Source: Rothia uropygialis (GTDB taxonomy: Bacteria; Actinomycetota; Actinomycetes; Actinomycetales; Micrococcaceae). Taken from it: a stretch of DNA of 64,000 bases. The notes below the pieces were generated by a model. It worked only from the letters and a program-made list of their open reading frames with translations. It had not been told where the DNA came from and did no database searches. Where the stretch lies: positions 1 through 64,000 of the forward strand of contig NZ_NOIS01000003.1 of the NCBI RefSeq assembly GCF_004137765.1, read 5' to 3'. Below, in pieces: positions 14,939 through 24,438 of this stretch (position 1 is the first letter of the stretch; the number at the start of each line of letters is the position of its first letter). A program made the translations under genes and the position numbers.

Positions 14939-17242
14939 ATGAACGAACAGCAGTTCAACCTGGACACCGTCGAGCATGCACAGTCCACCCCGGAGACTAT
15001 CCTTCCCTGGGCCGAGCTCGGTCTGAAAGAAAACGAATTCGAGGACATCAAGAAAATCCTCGGGCGCCGTCCCACCGCCGCCGAGTTGGCCATGTACTCG
15101 GTCATGTGGTCCGAGCACTGCTCCTACAAATCCTCCAAGGTGCACCTCAAGCAATTCGGCGCCAAAGTCACCGAAGAAATGAAGAAGGACCTCATGGTCG
15201 GGATCGGCGAGAACGCCGGCGTGACCGACATCGGCAACGGTTGGGCGGTAACCTTCAAGATCGAGTCCCACAACCACCCCTCCTATGTTGAGCCTTATCA
15301 GGGGGCCGCCACCGGGGTCGGCGGCATCGTTCGCGACATCATCTCGATGGGTGCGCGCCCGGTCGCCGTCATGGACCCCTTGCGTTTCGGGGCCATCGAC
15401 CACCCGGATACCCAACGCGTAGTACACGGCGTCGTCGCGGGCGTCGGCGGATACGGCAATTCCTTGGGCCTGCCGAATATCGGCGGCGAGGTCGAATTCG
15501 ACCCCTGCTACCAAGCCAATCCGCTCGTCAACGCGTTGGCCGTAGGCGTGATGAAGCATGAGGACATTCGGCTCGCGAATGCTTCCGGAGTAGGCAACAA
15601 GGTCATCCTGTTCGGTGCGCGAACAGGCGGTGACGGCATCGGCGGTGCGTCGGTTCTGGCTTCGGAATCCTTCGATGATGCCAAGCCGTCCAAGCGACCG
15701 GCCGTGCAGGTTGGAGACCCCTTCGCGGAGAAGGTACTCATCGAGTGCTGCCTGGAACTGTTCAAGGACTCGGTGGTCGAGGGGATCCAGGATCTCGGCG
15801 CGGCAGGGATATCCTGCGCGACGTCGGAGCTCGCCTCCAACGGCGAGGGCGGTATGCACGTGGACTTGACCAAGGTTCTGCTGCGAGACAGCACTCTGAC
15901 TCCCGGCGAGATCCTGATGTCGGAATCCCAGGAACGCATGATGGCCGTCGTGACCCCGGCGAATATGGCCCGCTTCGAAGAAATCATGGACAAGTGGGAC
16001 GTAGAGTACTCGGTGCTCGGTGAGGTCACCGACTCGGGACGTCTGGTCATCGAGTGGAACGGCGAGATCATCGTGGACGTCGATCCGCGGACCGTCGCCC
16101 ATGAAGGCCCCACGTACGAACGCCCTTATGAGCGTCCTTCATGGCAGGACGAGACCCAGGGCGACCACTTTGTCGCTTCCGAGGCCGGCTCGGATCGCCC
16201 CTCGGGTGCGGATCTGGGCCAGGCCGTCATCGATCTCATGGCCTCTCCCAATCTGTGCTCCAAGGAATGGGTCACCAACCAGTACGACCGCTACGTCCAG
16301 GGCAACACCGCGCTCTCCCAGCCGGACGATGCCGGTGTGATTCGCATTGACGAGGAAACGGGACTGGGCGTCGCCCTGGCCACGGACGCAAATCCGCGAT
16401 ACACGTATCTGGATCCGTATGAAGGCGCCAAGGCGTCCTTGGCAGAGGCATACCGCAACGTGGCGACCGCAGGCGCCAGACCCGTTGCCGTATCGGACTG
16501 CCTCAACTTCGGGTCCCCCGAAGACCCGGCCATCATGTGGCAGTTCGCTGAGGCCGTCCGCGGTCTGGCGGACGGTTGCATTCAACTGGGCGTCCCGGTG
16601 ACCGGCGGGAACGTCTCGTTGTACAACCAGACCGGCGGCCGCGCGATCAACCCGACGCCCGTCGTCGCGATGATGGGCGTCATGGACGATGTAGCTCGCC
16701 GCACTCCGTCGGGCTGGGCCGCGACCGAAGACGGCAACGCGATCTACATGCTCGGAACCACCTATGAAGAGCTGGATGGCTCGGAATGGGCTCGATTGAA
16801 AGGGCATCTCGGTGGCCGGCCTCCCCGCGTTGACCTGGCACAGGAGAAACTCTTGGGCGACATGCTCGTGAACATGTCCCGCGACGGCATGATCGATGCC
16901 GCCCACGATCTCTCCCAAGGTGGGTTGGCGGCCGCCTTGGCTGACTCGTGCCTTCGTTTCGGCGTAGGCGCAAGGATCGGATTGGGCGAAATCGCCGAAC
17001 GCGACGACGTGGACGAATTCACGATGTTGTTCTCGGAATCCCAAGGACGCGCGATCTGTTCCGTGCCGCGCACGGAGGAAGTCCGTTTCAAAGACATGTG
17101 CACCGCACGGCGTTACCCGTTCGCGCGCATCGGTGTTGTGGACGCCGTCAACGACGCCTTGGATCTGCAGGGCATCGCCAGCGTCGGGCTTCCCGAACTC
17201 CGCCAGGCATGGTCCGGCACTTTGCCGAAGTACTTCGGCTAA
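14939..17242 (+). CDS. purL: Phosphoribosylformylglycinamidine synthase subunit PurL
   Basis: A 767-residue small-type PurL with two ATP-grasp-unrelated AIRS-like halves. Conserved stretches are [12 protein letters not shown] near residue 60, KIESHNHPS, and [13 protein letters not shown] in the first half, and [12 protein letters not shown] in the second. It converts FGAR to FGAM with PurS and PurQ. It is the last gene of the operon, followed by a terminator hairpin. Confidence 0.96.
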   Translation: MNEQQFNLDTVEHAQSTPETILPWAELGLKENEFEDIKKILGRRPTAAELAMYSVMWSEHCSYKSSKVHLKQFGAKVTEEMKKDLMVGIGENAGVTDIGNGWAVTFKIESHNHPSYVEPYQGAATGVGGIVRDIISMGARPVAVMDPLRFGAIDHPDTQRVVHGVVAGVGGYGNSLGLPNIGGEVEFDPCYQANPLVNALAVGVMKHEDIRLANASGVGNKVILFGARTGGDGIGGASVLASESFDDAKPSKRPAVQVGDPFAEKVLIECCLELFKDSVVEGIQDLGAAGISCATSELASNGEGGMHVDLTKVLLRDSTLTPGEILMSESQERMMAVVTPANMARFEEIMDKWDVEYSVLGEVTDSGRLVIEWNGEIIVDVDPRTVAHEGPTYERPYERPSWQDETQGDHFVASEAGSDRPSGADLGQAVIDLMASPNLCSKEWVTNQYDRYVQGNTALSQPDDAGVIRIDEETGLGVALATDANPRYTYLDPYEGAKASLAEAYRNVATAGARPVAVSDCLNFGSPEDPAIMWQFAEAVRGLADGCIQLGVPVTGGNVSLYNQTGGRAINPTPVVAMMGVMDDVARRTPSGWAATEDGNAIYMLGTTYEELDGSEWARLKGHLGGRPPRVDLAQEKLLGDMLVNMSRDGMIDAAHDLSQGGLAAALADSCLRFGVGARIGLGEIAERDDVDEFTMLFSESQGRAICSVPRTEEVRFKDMCTARRYPFARIGVVDAVNDALDLQGIASVGLPELRQAWSGTLPKYFG

Positions 17243-17257
17243 GCGTCTCGGAAAGGC

Positions 17258-17308
17258 ACGGCCCCAAGGCCCTGTCGAACACCCCGTGTTCGGCAGGGCT
17301 TTGGCCTT
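17258..17308. terminator. Hairpin terminator between purL and a convergent gene
   Basis: AAGGCCCTGTCGAACA (17266-17281) pairs with TGTTCGGCAGGGCTTT (17287-17302) around a short loop, followed by a T-containing stretch. It can serve both purL and the minus-strand transporter ending at 17327. Confidence 0.75.
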
Positions 17309-17326
17309 TGTCCGGGCTAGGGCCGT

Positions 17327-18514
17327 TCACAACGTGTTGACGAGGATCGTTGCGATCACAATCGAACCGGCACTCACGCTGGTGAAACCGCCGATCAACA
17401 TGGGCGGCAGAATTCGATCCTGGACCGCCTTCTGCAATTCGGGATCGTCCGATGACGAGCGGGCGACCTCGGTCGTAATGAGGTAATCCGCGGGAAAGCC
17501 GAACATCGCGGTGAGCGCCACGGGCATGCCCAACCGTAGGTCCCAGCCCAGGAGCTTCGTCGCTATGGCTCCTCCCACCACGATGCCGATCATTCCGACC
17601 AGAAGAATCAACACGACAGCTCCGAGAGACGTCACGATCTGCGATAGCGAGGCACTCATCAACGGCGCCGCGACGATGACGATGATCGCGACCATGCCCA
17701 GTGAGAACGCGTTGGCCTTCTCCAGTGAAGCCCGCGGCAGGAGTCCCGACCACACGCACAAGATGCCGAGCCCCAGGCCCCAGAGACTGTAGGAAACACC
17801 CGTGATTCCTTGCATGTACATGGCCAGCGCACCACCGGCGACCACCATGAAGAGCAGGATGATCTGGTTTTCACGCACCGAAGCCGGCAGCCTCACCAGC
17901 GTCCTCCGGTTCGCCTCGGCTTGTGCCTCGGGAGACAGCTGAATCGCTCCGGTATCGGGATCCCGGTTGACTTTGACCTCGCCGCTTTCGATTAGACGAC
18001 GAGCGTGCCCTTTCAGGAAGAAAGCGGTCAGAGGCATTGCCGGCAAGGCTTGGAGCATCAGAACCAGGGGCGGGATGGCTGCCAAGGTGGTCATCCCGGC
18101 AGAGGTAAGGCCCTCGGTCGTCAACAACGTCGAGACGATTCCGCCCACCAGAGGACCCGTCCCGGCAACAGCCGTGCCATAGCCGAAGAGCAGTCCTACG
18201 ACCAGCAGAATCAACCCTGTTGCACACGCCATGCCCGCTACGGAGATGATGATGGGACGCCACTGCTGTTTCAAGGACGCGATGGGAAGCAGAGTTCCCA
18301 TGTGAACCATGATCGCGGGTTGCAAAATGGTTCCCATACCGACGAATAGCGAAGCTTCGGCGATCTGGACGGGGAATAAGCCGGTCTGGGTCAGTGCGGC
18401 CATTGCAATCATGGCGACGAGGAGTGCTGGTATACGAGCCCGAGTCGCGGCCGAGATCAACTCGCCCAAGGCGACGCAGGCCAGAAGAACCACGGCGGCG
18501 TACATAGTGTCCAT
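17327..18514 (-). CDS. Polytopic membrane transporter, family uncertain (GltS-like)
   Basis: A 395-residue protein with about 10-11 hydrophobic segments and a central hydrophilic loop (residues about 170-210). Two glycine-rich half repeats (GTGPLVGGIVSTLLTTEGLTSAG and GMPVALTAMFGFPADYLI) recall sodium/glutamate-symporter-type inverted repeats, but I cannot assign a family firmly. The long palindrome at 18573 lies in its promoter region and suggests specific repression. Substrate unknown. Confidence 0.6.
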   Translation of the reverse strand: MDTMYAAVVLLACVALGELISAATRARIPALLVAMIAMAALTQTGLFPVQIAEASLFVGMGTILQPAIMVHMGTLLPIASLKQQWRPIIISVAGMACATGLILLVVGLLFGYGTAVAGTGPLVGGIVSTLLTTEGLTSAGMTTLAAIPPLVLMLQALPAMPLTAFFLKGHARRLIESGEVKVNRDPDTGAIQLSPEAQAEANRRTLVRLPASVRENQIILLFMVVAGGALAMYMQGITGVSYSLWGLGLGILCVWSGLLPRASLEKANAFSLGMVAIIVIVAAPLMSASLSQIVTSLGAVVLILLVGMIGIVVGGAIATKLLGWDLRLGMPVALTAMFGFPADYLITTEVARSSSDDPELQKAVQDRILPPMLIGGFTSVSAGSIVIATILVNTL

Positions 18515-18572
18515 GAGTTTTCCGATCTGTCATGAGTTGGGAAGGAATTGCTGAATCGAACGGAACGGCGAC

Positions 18573-18589
18573 TGATGTTATATACATCA
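18573..18589. promoter_or_regulatory. 17-bp palindromic operator
   Basis: TGATGT-TATAT-ACATCA, a perfect 6-bp inverted repeat around an AT core, lies 59 bases upstream of the transporter ATG in a divergent promoter region. On the minus strand the core contains TATATA, a possible -10, so a bound protein would block transcription. The regulator is not identified. Confidence 0.6.
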
Positions 18590-18732
18590 CCTTCTGGCGC
18601 GGTACGCCCGACACTAACACCTCCTCGGTTCGCCCAGATGACAGGTCGCCGGAATTACAGGTAGGTCTACTCCGGCCAGGGCGGACACGCCCGTAAACTA
18701 ATGAATGCACGTTGTGAACCACGAGGAGATCG

Positions 18733-21210
18733 ATGCCAACTCGCACCAAGGATGCCCAGCCGCGACTCGCGCGCGTCGACGACGCCGAACTCGCTAACAC
18801 GGGTTTATCCTCCGAGGAGGTCCGCGAACGCACCGAACTCGGCCTGACGAACCATCAGCCCAACACCACTTCGCGAAGCGTATGGGCCATCGTCCGCACT
18901 CACTTGTTCACCCTGTTCAATCTCGTACTGGGCATGTGCGCGGCCGTCATCATCGTCCTGGGACGCTGGCTCGATCTCCTCTTCTCCCTTGCAGCCCTGG
19001 CCAACATCATCATCGGGTTCGTTCAGGAGTTCTCGGCCAAACGGCAACTCGACAAGATTGCTTTACTCCGCCAGGATCCCGCCCGCATCCTGCGCAATGG
19101 TGCGGTTTCCCAGATCAAACTCGAGGATATAGTTCTTGACGACGTACTCCTCCTCTCCCGTGGCGACCAGGTTCCTGCCGACGCCGAGGTTCTGACCGCG
19201 GATGGCCTGGATCTGGACGAATCGCTCCTGACCGGCGAGAACGACCCGGTCGTCAAAAAACCAGGCGACAAAGTCTATTCCGCCTCGTCCGTGGTCGGAG
19301 GCTCCGGCCGGGTTCGCGTGACCGCGGTCGGCGAGCGTTCGCACGCGTCGCGGCTGGCCAAGGAAGCGCGGCAGTTCGCGCCGATCAATTCCGAGTTGCG
19401 CGCCGCAACGGAGCGGGTCGTCAAATGGATCTCGATCGCGTTGATCCCGATCATCCTGGTGGTGCTCAACGGACAGATGCAAGCGGTCGGCGGCTGGCAC
19501 CGCGCCCTCTCGACCGGCAATTGGGAGGACGCTCTCGTCGTCGCGGTCTCGTCGGTTGCCTCGATGGTCCCCCAGGGACTGGCGCTCATGACCACGATTT
19601 CCTTCGCGGTTGCGGCAGTCAAGCTTGCCGCAGACGAAGTCCTCATCCAGGAGCAGCCCGCGGTCGAAGTTCTTGCCCGGGTGGACACCGTGTGTTTCGA
19701 CAAGACCGGAACCCTCACCGAGGGTGGAGTCACTTTCGACCGAGCATATCCCCTGGGTTCGGCCGTTGACCTTGAGGAGCAAGCCCGCGCGGCCCTGGCC
19801 TGGTTCGGCCATGATGAAAATGCCAACCCGACCGCGGCCGCACTCGGGGAAAGTTTCGACTCCGTTCCGCAGCATAAGCCGAGCGGCGTGCTGGGTTTTT
19901 CCTCGGCCAACCGGTTCTCCGGGGTGGAATTCGCGGATTCGGGGGCCTGGCTGCTCGGCGCCCCCGAGGTCCTCCTACCCCCCGGTGAAACCCGGGATCG
20001 CGCCACACAGCTCGCATCCGAGGGACTACGGACCATGGTCCTAGCTCGTTCCGACGCTCTGACCAGGGACGAGGCTGCCCGGCCGGTGCAGAAGCTGCCC
20101 GAGAACTGGGTTCCGGTCGCTCTGTTGACGTTCCGGGAGCAGGTCCGCTCGGACGCCAAGGAGACCCTTTCCTATTTCACCGGGCAGGGAATCGATCTGA
20201 AGGTGTTCTCGGGGGACAACCCCGCAACCGTCGCCGCCGCGGCACGGTTGGCCGGCATGGACGTAGGACAAGGCGCGATCGACGCCTCGGCTCTTCCCGA
20301 CGACGGACCGGCCCTCGCCGAAGCGGCCCTCACCCACCACGTGTTCGGCCGGGTATCTCCTCACCAAAAGAAGAACATGGTGGTAGGGCTTCGGGAACAG
20401 GGCCGCGTCGTCGCGATGACCGGGGACGGGATCAACGATGCGCTAGCACTCAAACACGCCGACCTCGGCATCGCGATGGGCAACGCCGCCCCCGCGACGA
20501 AGGCAGTGTCCCGCTTGGTCCTCCTGGACGGAAAATTCTCCCGGCTGCCTTCAGTACTCGCCGAAGGCCGAAAAATCATTGCGAATATCGAGAGAGTGAC
20601 CAACCTTTTCCTGACCAAAACGAGCTTCGCAGTCATGATGGGCGTGGTCCTCGGGTTGCTGGCGTGGAAATTCCCCTTCCTGCCCCGGCAGTATTCGACG
20701 GCGGACCTGCTCATCATCGGTGGTCCTTCCTTCATCCTGACGATGTTGCCGAACAATCGCCGTTACGTCGGAGGGTTTTTGCGCCGGGCGCTGCATTTCG
20801 CGCTGCCCAGCGCCGTGGTGGTCACACTGTGCATTGTGGCCGTGAATTTCTACTCGCAGTACTTGGATCCCAGCGGACTGCAGGTCCAGCAACAGATCCA
20901 GACGGCGAACTTCATCGTCCTGGTCCTCGTGGGTTTGTGGATCCTCTGTGTCGGCTCTCGTCCCCTGACTCCTGCGCGGTGGGCACTGCTGCTGAGCATG
21001 TACGTCGCTTTGGTTTTGGTCCTGGTCATTCCGTGGTCGCTCATGTACCACGAGTTCCAGGTTCCCGAAGCGAACCTGCTGTGGGCTTCCTTCTTCATCG
21101 CGGCAGTCGGAAGCGGACTCGTCGAGCTGAATTACTGGTTGCATCGACGGTGGATGCGGAGGCACCAGTCCGAGGCCTTCCGGGCGGGAGTCCTATCGGG
21201 TGAAGTCTAA
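18733..21210 (+). CDS. ctpE: CtpE-like P-type cation-transporting ATPase
   Basis: An 825-residue P-type ATPase. The A-domain has LDESLLTGENDPV, the P-domain has the phosphorylated Asp323 in DKTGTLTEGG, and the hinge has TGDGINDALALKHADLGIAMG; about ten membrane helices include the C-terminal six. Overall length and the short N-terminus fit the actinobacterial CtpE group, linked to calcium uptake in mycobacteria. The helix-4 motif reads MVPQGL (Gln281), where Ca2+-type pumps usually have PEGL. GAGGAG precedes the ATG. Ion specificity is therefore uncertain. Confidence 0.85.
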   Translation: MPTRTKDAQPRLARVDDAELANTGLSSEEVRERTELGLTNHQPNTTSRSVWAIVRTHLFTLFNLVLGMCAAVIIVLGRWLDLLFSLAALANIIIGFVQEFSAKRQLDKIALLRQDPARILRNGAVSQIKLEDIVLDDVLLLSRGDQVPADAEVLTADGLDLDESLLTGENDPVVKKPGDKVYSASSVVGGSGRVRVTAVGERSHASRLAKEARQFAPINSELRAATERVVKWISIALIPIILVVLNGQMQAVGGWHRALSTGNWEDALVVAVSSVASMVPQGLALMTTISFAVAAVKLAADEVLIQEQPAVEVLARVDTVCFDKTGTLTEGGVTFDRAYPLGSAVDLEEQARAALAWFGHDENANPTAAALGESFDSVPQHKPSGVLGFSSANRFSGVEFADSGAWLLGAPEVLLPPGETRDRATQLASEGLRTMVLARSDALTRDEAARPVQKLPENWVPVALLTFREQVRSDAKETLSYFTGQGIDLKVFSGDNPATVAAAARLAGMDVGQGAIDASALPDDGPALAEAALTHHVFGRVSPHQKKNMVVGLREQGRVVAMTGDGINDALALKHADLGIAMGNAAPATKAVSRLVLLDGKFSRLPSVLAEGRKIIANIERVTNLFLTKTSFAVMMGVVLGLLAWKFPFLPRQYSTADLLIIGGPSFILTMLPNNRRYVGGFLRRALHFALPSAVVVTLCIVAVNFYSQYLDPSGLQVQQQIQTANFIVLVLVGLWILCVGSRPLTPARWALLLSMYVALVLVLVIPWSLMYHEFQVPEANLLWASFFIAAVGSGLVELNYWLHRRWMRRHQSEAFRAGVLSGEV

Positions 21211-21275
21211 AAGGCCGGCCACCGCACGTTATAACAAGCGGTGCGAGCTGTGCCCTAGTCCGCGCGACTTACCCA

Positions 21276-21304
21276 TTGCGCAGGTTATGACGTACGGGTA
21301 AAGT
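21276..21304 (+). promoter_or_regulatory. Promoter of the PTS gene
   Basis: TTGCGC (21276-21281), a 17-base spacer and TAAAGT (21299-21304), about 260 bases before the PTS start codon, leave a long leader that contains the antiterminator target. Confidence 0.6.
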
Positions 21305-21338
21305 AATCCGAAGTTCGGCGGACATCGCCGAAATATCA

Positions 21339-21370
21339 GGGTTGTTACTGACACAGCAGGCAAGACCTGA
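21339..21370 (+). promoter_or_regulatory. Ribonucleic antiterminator (RAT) of the BglG/LicT type
   Basis: The leader reads GGGTTGTTACTG then ACACAGCAGGCAAGACCTGA. This closely matches the LicT/BglG target GGATTGTTACTG...GCAGGCAAAACC. Binding of a PTS-regulated antiterminator protein here would stabilise the RAT hairpin and let transcription continue into the EIIBCA gene. No bglG/licT gene lies in this window. Confidence 0.8.
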
Positions 21371-21564
21371 GTCGCATCGCTGGTCCCAGGACCAGTGGCT
21401 TCATCGCGAGGCGCAAAGGCCTCGAGGTAGTCCATGCCTCGTACCCGCGCCCGTCGCCCAGGACCGTTCACTACGGAACCTTGGTCGTAAGCACCGTGCG
21501 GCTCGGGTCTTTTGTGTTTTAAGACGCCGGCCCCACGGCCGGTTGATTCATCGAGGAGTCATCC
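21371..21564 (+). other. PTS leader downstream of the RAT
   Basis: The rest of the long leader holds a 7-bp hairpin (CTGGTCC-CA-GGACCAG, near 21380), a T-rich tract near 21509-21520 and a GCCGGCC/GGCCGGT hairpin near 21526-21542. One of these probably forms the terminator controlled by the RAT, but I could not draw a single clear mutually exclusive pair. Confidence 0.45.
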
Positions 21565-23778
21565 GTGGACTATCAGAAAACGGCGAAGTCCGTCCTGGAC
21601 GGACTGGGTGGTGCCGACAACGTCGACTACTTCACCCACTGCGCGACCCGTCTCCGGGTCACCATCAACGACAAGAGCAAAATCGACAAACCCCAAATCG
21701 AGAAGACCGACGGTGTTCTGTCGGTGATCGAGCAGTCCGGGCAGACCCAGGTTGTCATCGGCAACGAAGTAGCCGAGGTCTATGGAGAAATGTCCAAACT
21801 ACCCGGCATGGACAAGGAAAACGGTTCGACCGCTTCGAAAACCAAGGCCGTGGGACAAGGGGATGAGAAGAAAGCGGGAATCATCACCCGCATGTTCGAC
21901 GTCCTTTCGGATTCGTTCCGGCCCGTGCTCTGGGCGCTTCTGGGTTCGTCGATGATCCTCACCCTCATCGTGCTGCTCCAGCAGCTCGGTGTATTCGGCC
22001 ATTACACGAACTTCGCCGGTCAGGTGGTCAATGTCGACCTCGTCAACGGCCCCAAGGTCGGGGACGACTCCGCGAACGCCGCGCTGCTCAACGACTGGCG
22101 CTCCCAGTTCCCGTTCTGGTTCATTCTGCTGGGCGCGGCCATGTCGGTCTTGAACTTCATGCCGATCTTCATCGGCGCGACGGCTGCAAAGCGGCTTGGC
22201 GCCAATATGTGGGTCGGCGCGGCTATCCCCGCCGCCCTCATGACGGATGCTTTCCGAGGCCTGGCGGAGATGGCCGGCGACGCCGACCACATCACCCTCT
22301 TCCACATCGGCGGTTGGAGTGTTCCGCTCTACCTGTTCAATTACACGGGACAGGTTTTCCCTCCCCTGTTCGCGGTCGCGGTTCTGGCGCCGTTGGAAAG
22401 GTTCCTCAAAAAGATCATCCCGAACATGCTTCACATGGTCTTCGTCCCGATGATTTCGATTCTGATCATGGTTCCCCTGACCGCTCTCATCATCGGGCCG
22501 ATTGGTGTGAACCTCGGGCTCGGCATCTCGAACGTGTTCCAGTGGCTCAACGACATCAACCCGGCTATCGTGGGCGTCGTCGTCGCCGGTTCGTACCTGT
22601 TCATGGTTCCGCTCGGCCTCCACTGGCCCCTCAACGCAGTGATGATATCCAACCTCTCGACCCTGGGCTACGACTTCATTCAGTCCCCCATGGCCGCGTA
22701 CAACTTCGCCGTCTTCGGCGTGGTCACCGGCGTTGCCATTCGTGCAGCCCGTGACAAGGAGCTGCGTCAGGTTGCCACGGGCGCCGCTGTCTCGGGCCTT
22801 CTCGGCGGTATTTCGGAGCCGTCACTTTACGGTGTGGTCCTGCGCTACAAGCGGGTCTTTCCACTGATTCTGGTCCCGGCCATGATTGCCGGCGGCCTGA
22901 TCTCCTGGATGGGCGTCAGGTCCTATGCTTTTGCCTTCACCTCGTTGCTGTCGATCCCCGCTATGCAGCCGATACCGCTCTTCGCTATCGGCCTGGCCGT
23001 TGCGTTCTTCGGCGGTTTGGCAGGAGTGCTGATCTTCGGTTTCCGCTCCCGCGAGCAACGCGATGCCGATCTGGCGAAACAGAATCTCGCCTCGGATGAG
23101 GTTCCCACGAGCGAGAAAACCGAGGACGCCATCGAGAAGGATCGTCAAGATTCCGAGGTCGCGCGATCCGAAGAACGCACTCCGGTCGGCGCGGGTGTAG
23201 GCGCTGCCGTCGGCGTCGCCGCAGCCGGGTCGACCGCTGCGTCCGCCGGGACGTCGGCTCCAGTGTCACCCGCATCAGCGGAACAGACGGACCACGCAAC
23301 CACACAGCCGGCGGCGGGTACTGAACTGACAGTTGGCGCGCCGCTGGAAGGTGAAGCCGTCTCCCTGTCGGAGGTCCCCGATCCGATTTTCGCCGCCGGC
23401 AAGTTGGGTCAGGGCGTGGCCATCAAACCGAGCGCAGAAACGGTGGTGGCTCCGGAGGCCGGCAAGATCATAGCGACGCCTACCTCCGGCCATGCACTCG
23501 GTATCCGGTTGGATTCGGGTGTCGAGCTGCTCATCCATGTGGGCATCGATACCGTGAACCTGGGCGGTCAGGGCTTCACACCCGAGGTTTCCAAAGGTGA
23601 CCGGGTCGAGGCGGGGCAGAAGCTGCTGACATTCGACCGCGAGGTCATCGCCGACTCCGGGTATTCGTCCATCACCCCTGTGTTGGTCACCAACACGCCC
23701 AAGTATGCGAGCGTCGAGGGCATCCCTGCCGATACCGCGTCCTTGGGGAGCCCGGTGATCCGGATCGTCACCAAGTAG
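21565..23778 (+). CDS. bglF: PTS beta-glucoside/glucose-type transporter EIIBCA
   Basis: A 737-residue fused permease in B-C-A order, starting at GTG 21565 after CGAGGAG. EIIB is at residues about 1-90 with phospho-Cys26 in YFTHCATRLR; EIIC spans about 105-490 with about 10 helices; a Ser/Ala/Thr-rich linker (about 500-590) leads to EIIA with phospho-His near 658 in LLIHVGIDTVNLGGQGF. It takes up and phosphorylates a beta-glucoside or related sugar. The B-C-A order and the RAT leader both argue for the beta-glucoside group rather than the glucose-specific enzyme. Confidence 0.88.
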   Translation: MDYQKTAKSVLDGLGGADNVDYFTHCATRLRVTINDKSKIDKPQIEKTDGVLSVIEQSGQTQVVIGNEVAEVYGEMSKLPGMDKENGSTASKTKAVGQGDEKKAGIITRMFDVLSDSFRPVLWALLGSSMILTLIVLLQQLGVFGHYTNFAGQVVNVDLVNGPKVGDDSANAALLNDWRSQFPFWFILLGAAMSVLNFMPIFIGATAAKRLGANMWVGAAIPAALMTDAFRGLAEMAGDADHITLFHIGGWSVPLYLFNYTGQVFPPLFAVAVLAPLERFLKKIIPNMLHMVFVPMISILIMVPLTALIIGPIGVNLGLGISNVFQWLNDINPAIVGVVVAGSYLFMVPLGLHWPLNAVMISNLSTLGYDFIQSPMAAYNFAVFGVVTGVAIRAARDKELRQVATGAAVSGLLGGISEPSLYGVVLRYKRVFPLILVPAMIAGGLISWMGVRSYAFAFTSLLSIPAMQPIPLFAIGLAVAFFGGLAGVLIFGFRSREQRDADLAKQNLASDEVPTSEKTEDAIEKDRQDSEVARSEERTPVGAGVGAAVGVAAAGSTAASAGTSAPVSPASAEQTDHATTQPAAGTELTVGAPLEGEAVSLSEVPDPIFAAGKLGQGVAIKPSAETVVAPEAGKIIATPTSGHALGIRLDSGVELLIHVGIDTVNLGGQGFTPEVSKGDRVEAGQKLLTFDREVIADSGYSSITPVLVTNTPKYASVEGIPADTASLGSPVIRIVTK

Positions 23779-23786
23779 CCTTCTTA

Positions 23787-23840
23787 CGGTACGGCAACGG
23801 CCCGGCGTCCCTTGGGGGACGCCGGGCCGTTGCCGTACCG
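23787..23840. terminator. Very long perfect hairpin between convergent genes
   Basis: A 25-bp perfect inverted repeat (arms 23787-23811 and 23816-23840) with a 4-base loop TTGG begins 8 bases after the PTS stop and ends 10 bases before the thioesterase stop. It lacks a T tract. It would block read-through in both directions. Confidence 0.8.
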
Positions 23841-23849
23841 GGCTGAAAT

Positions 23850-24308
23850 TCAGTCTGAGGACGCGGAGTCCTCGAGGAGCCGACGCTGTTCGTCTGAGAT
23901 GCGAACGATCCGACCTTCTGGTTCGTTGAAGAATGCCAAAACGGTAGAGGCATCTACACAACGCTGGCCGCTTCGAGCATCATAGATTCGGTATTCGATC
24001 GCCAAACTTGCCGCAGTGATCTTGTCCACCCAAATCTCCACACGAGCGGGCGTCCTGCTGTACGGAAGCGGGGCACGGTACTTGATGTGGTTCTCAGCAA
24101 TCAACGCCTGCGTTCCGCGGGGAAGCCGGGTGAAAAGCGGAATGGGAACCTCCGCCTCTTCCGCTCCCGGAGCCGCCGGTGGCGGTCCGAATGCTGCCAC
24201 ACGGGCTTCCTCCATGATGCGCGCAATCTGCACGTTGTTGATGTGATGGTACGCATCCATGTCGCCCCAGCGAAGGGGCACTTCTACGGTGAGGATTCGA
24301 GAACTCAT
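23850..24308 (-). CDS. Acyl-CoA thioesterase, 4HBT hotdog family
   Basis: A 152-residue single-hotdog protein. LRWGDMDAYHHINNVQIARIMEEAR is the 4-hydroxybenzoyl-CoA thioesterase signature, with the catalytic Asp in the DMD position. YbgC/FcbC-type enzymes hydrolyse short acyl-CoAs. It is monocistronic, with no metabolic neighbour that fixes the substrate. Confidence 0.88.
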   Translation of the reverse strand: MSSRILTVEVPLRWGDMDAYHHINNVQIARIMEEARVAAFGPPPAAPGAEEAEVPIPLFTRLPRGTQALIAENHIKYRAPLPYSRTPARVEIWVDKITAASLAIEYRIYDARSGQRCVDASTVLAFFNEPEGRIVRISDEQRRLLEDSASSD

Positions 24309-24438
24309 CCTTCCACCTTATCCATTGAAGGAAAGGGTCGATTTCGATCCCGCCGTCCGCCGAGGACGCACCGGTTCCGTCCCTCGGGCGGTCTCCCTGG
24401 AACGGCCGGTACGTTCTCGCACGTCCCGACATCGGCCA

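Noticed and set aside
14693-16102. 469-codon minus-strand open frame
   Set aside because: Fully antisense to purQ/purL, and rich in His/Asp/Arg as expected for a shadow of GC-rich coding sequence.
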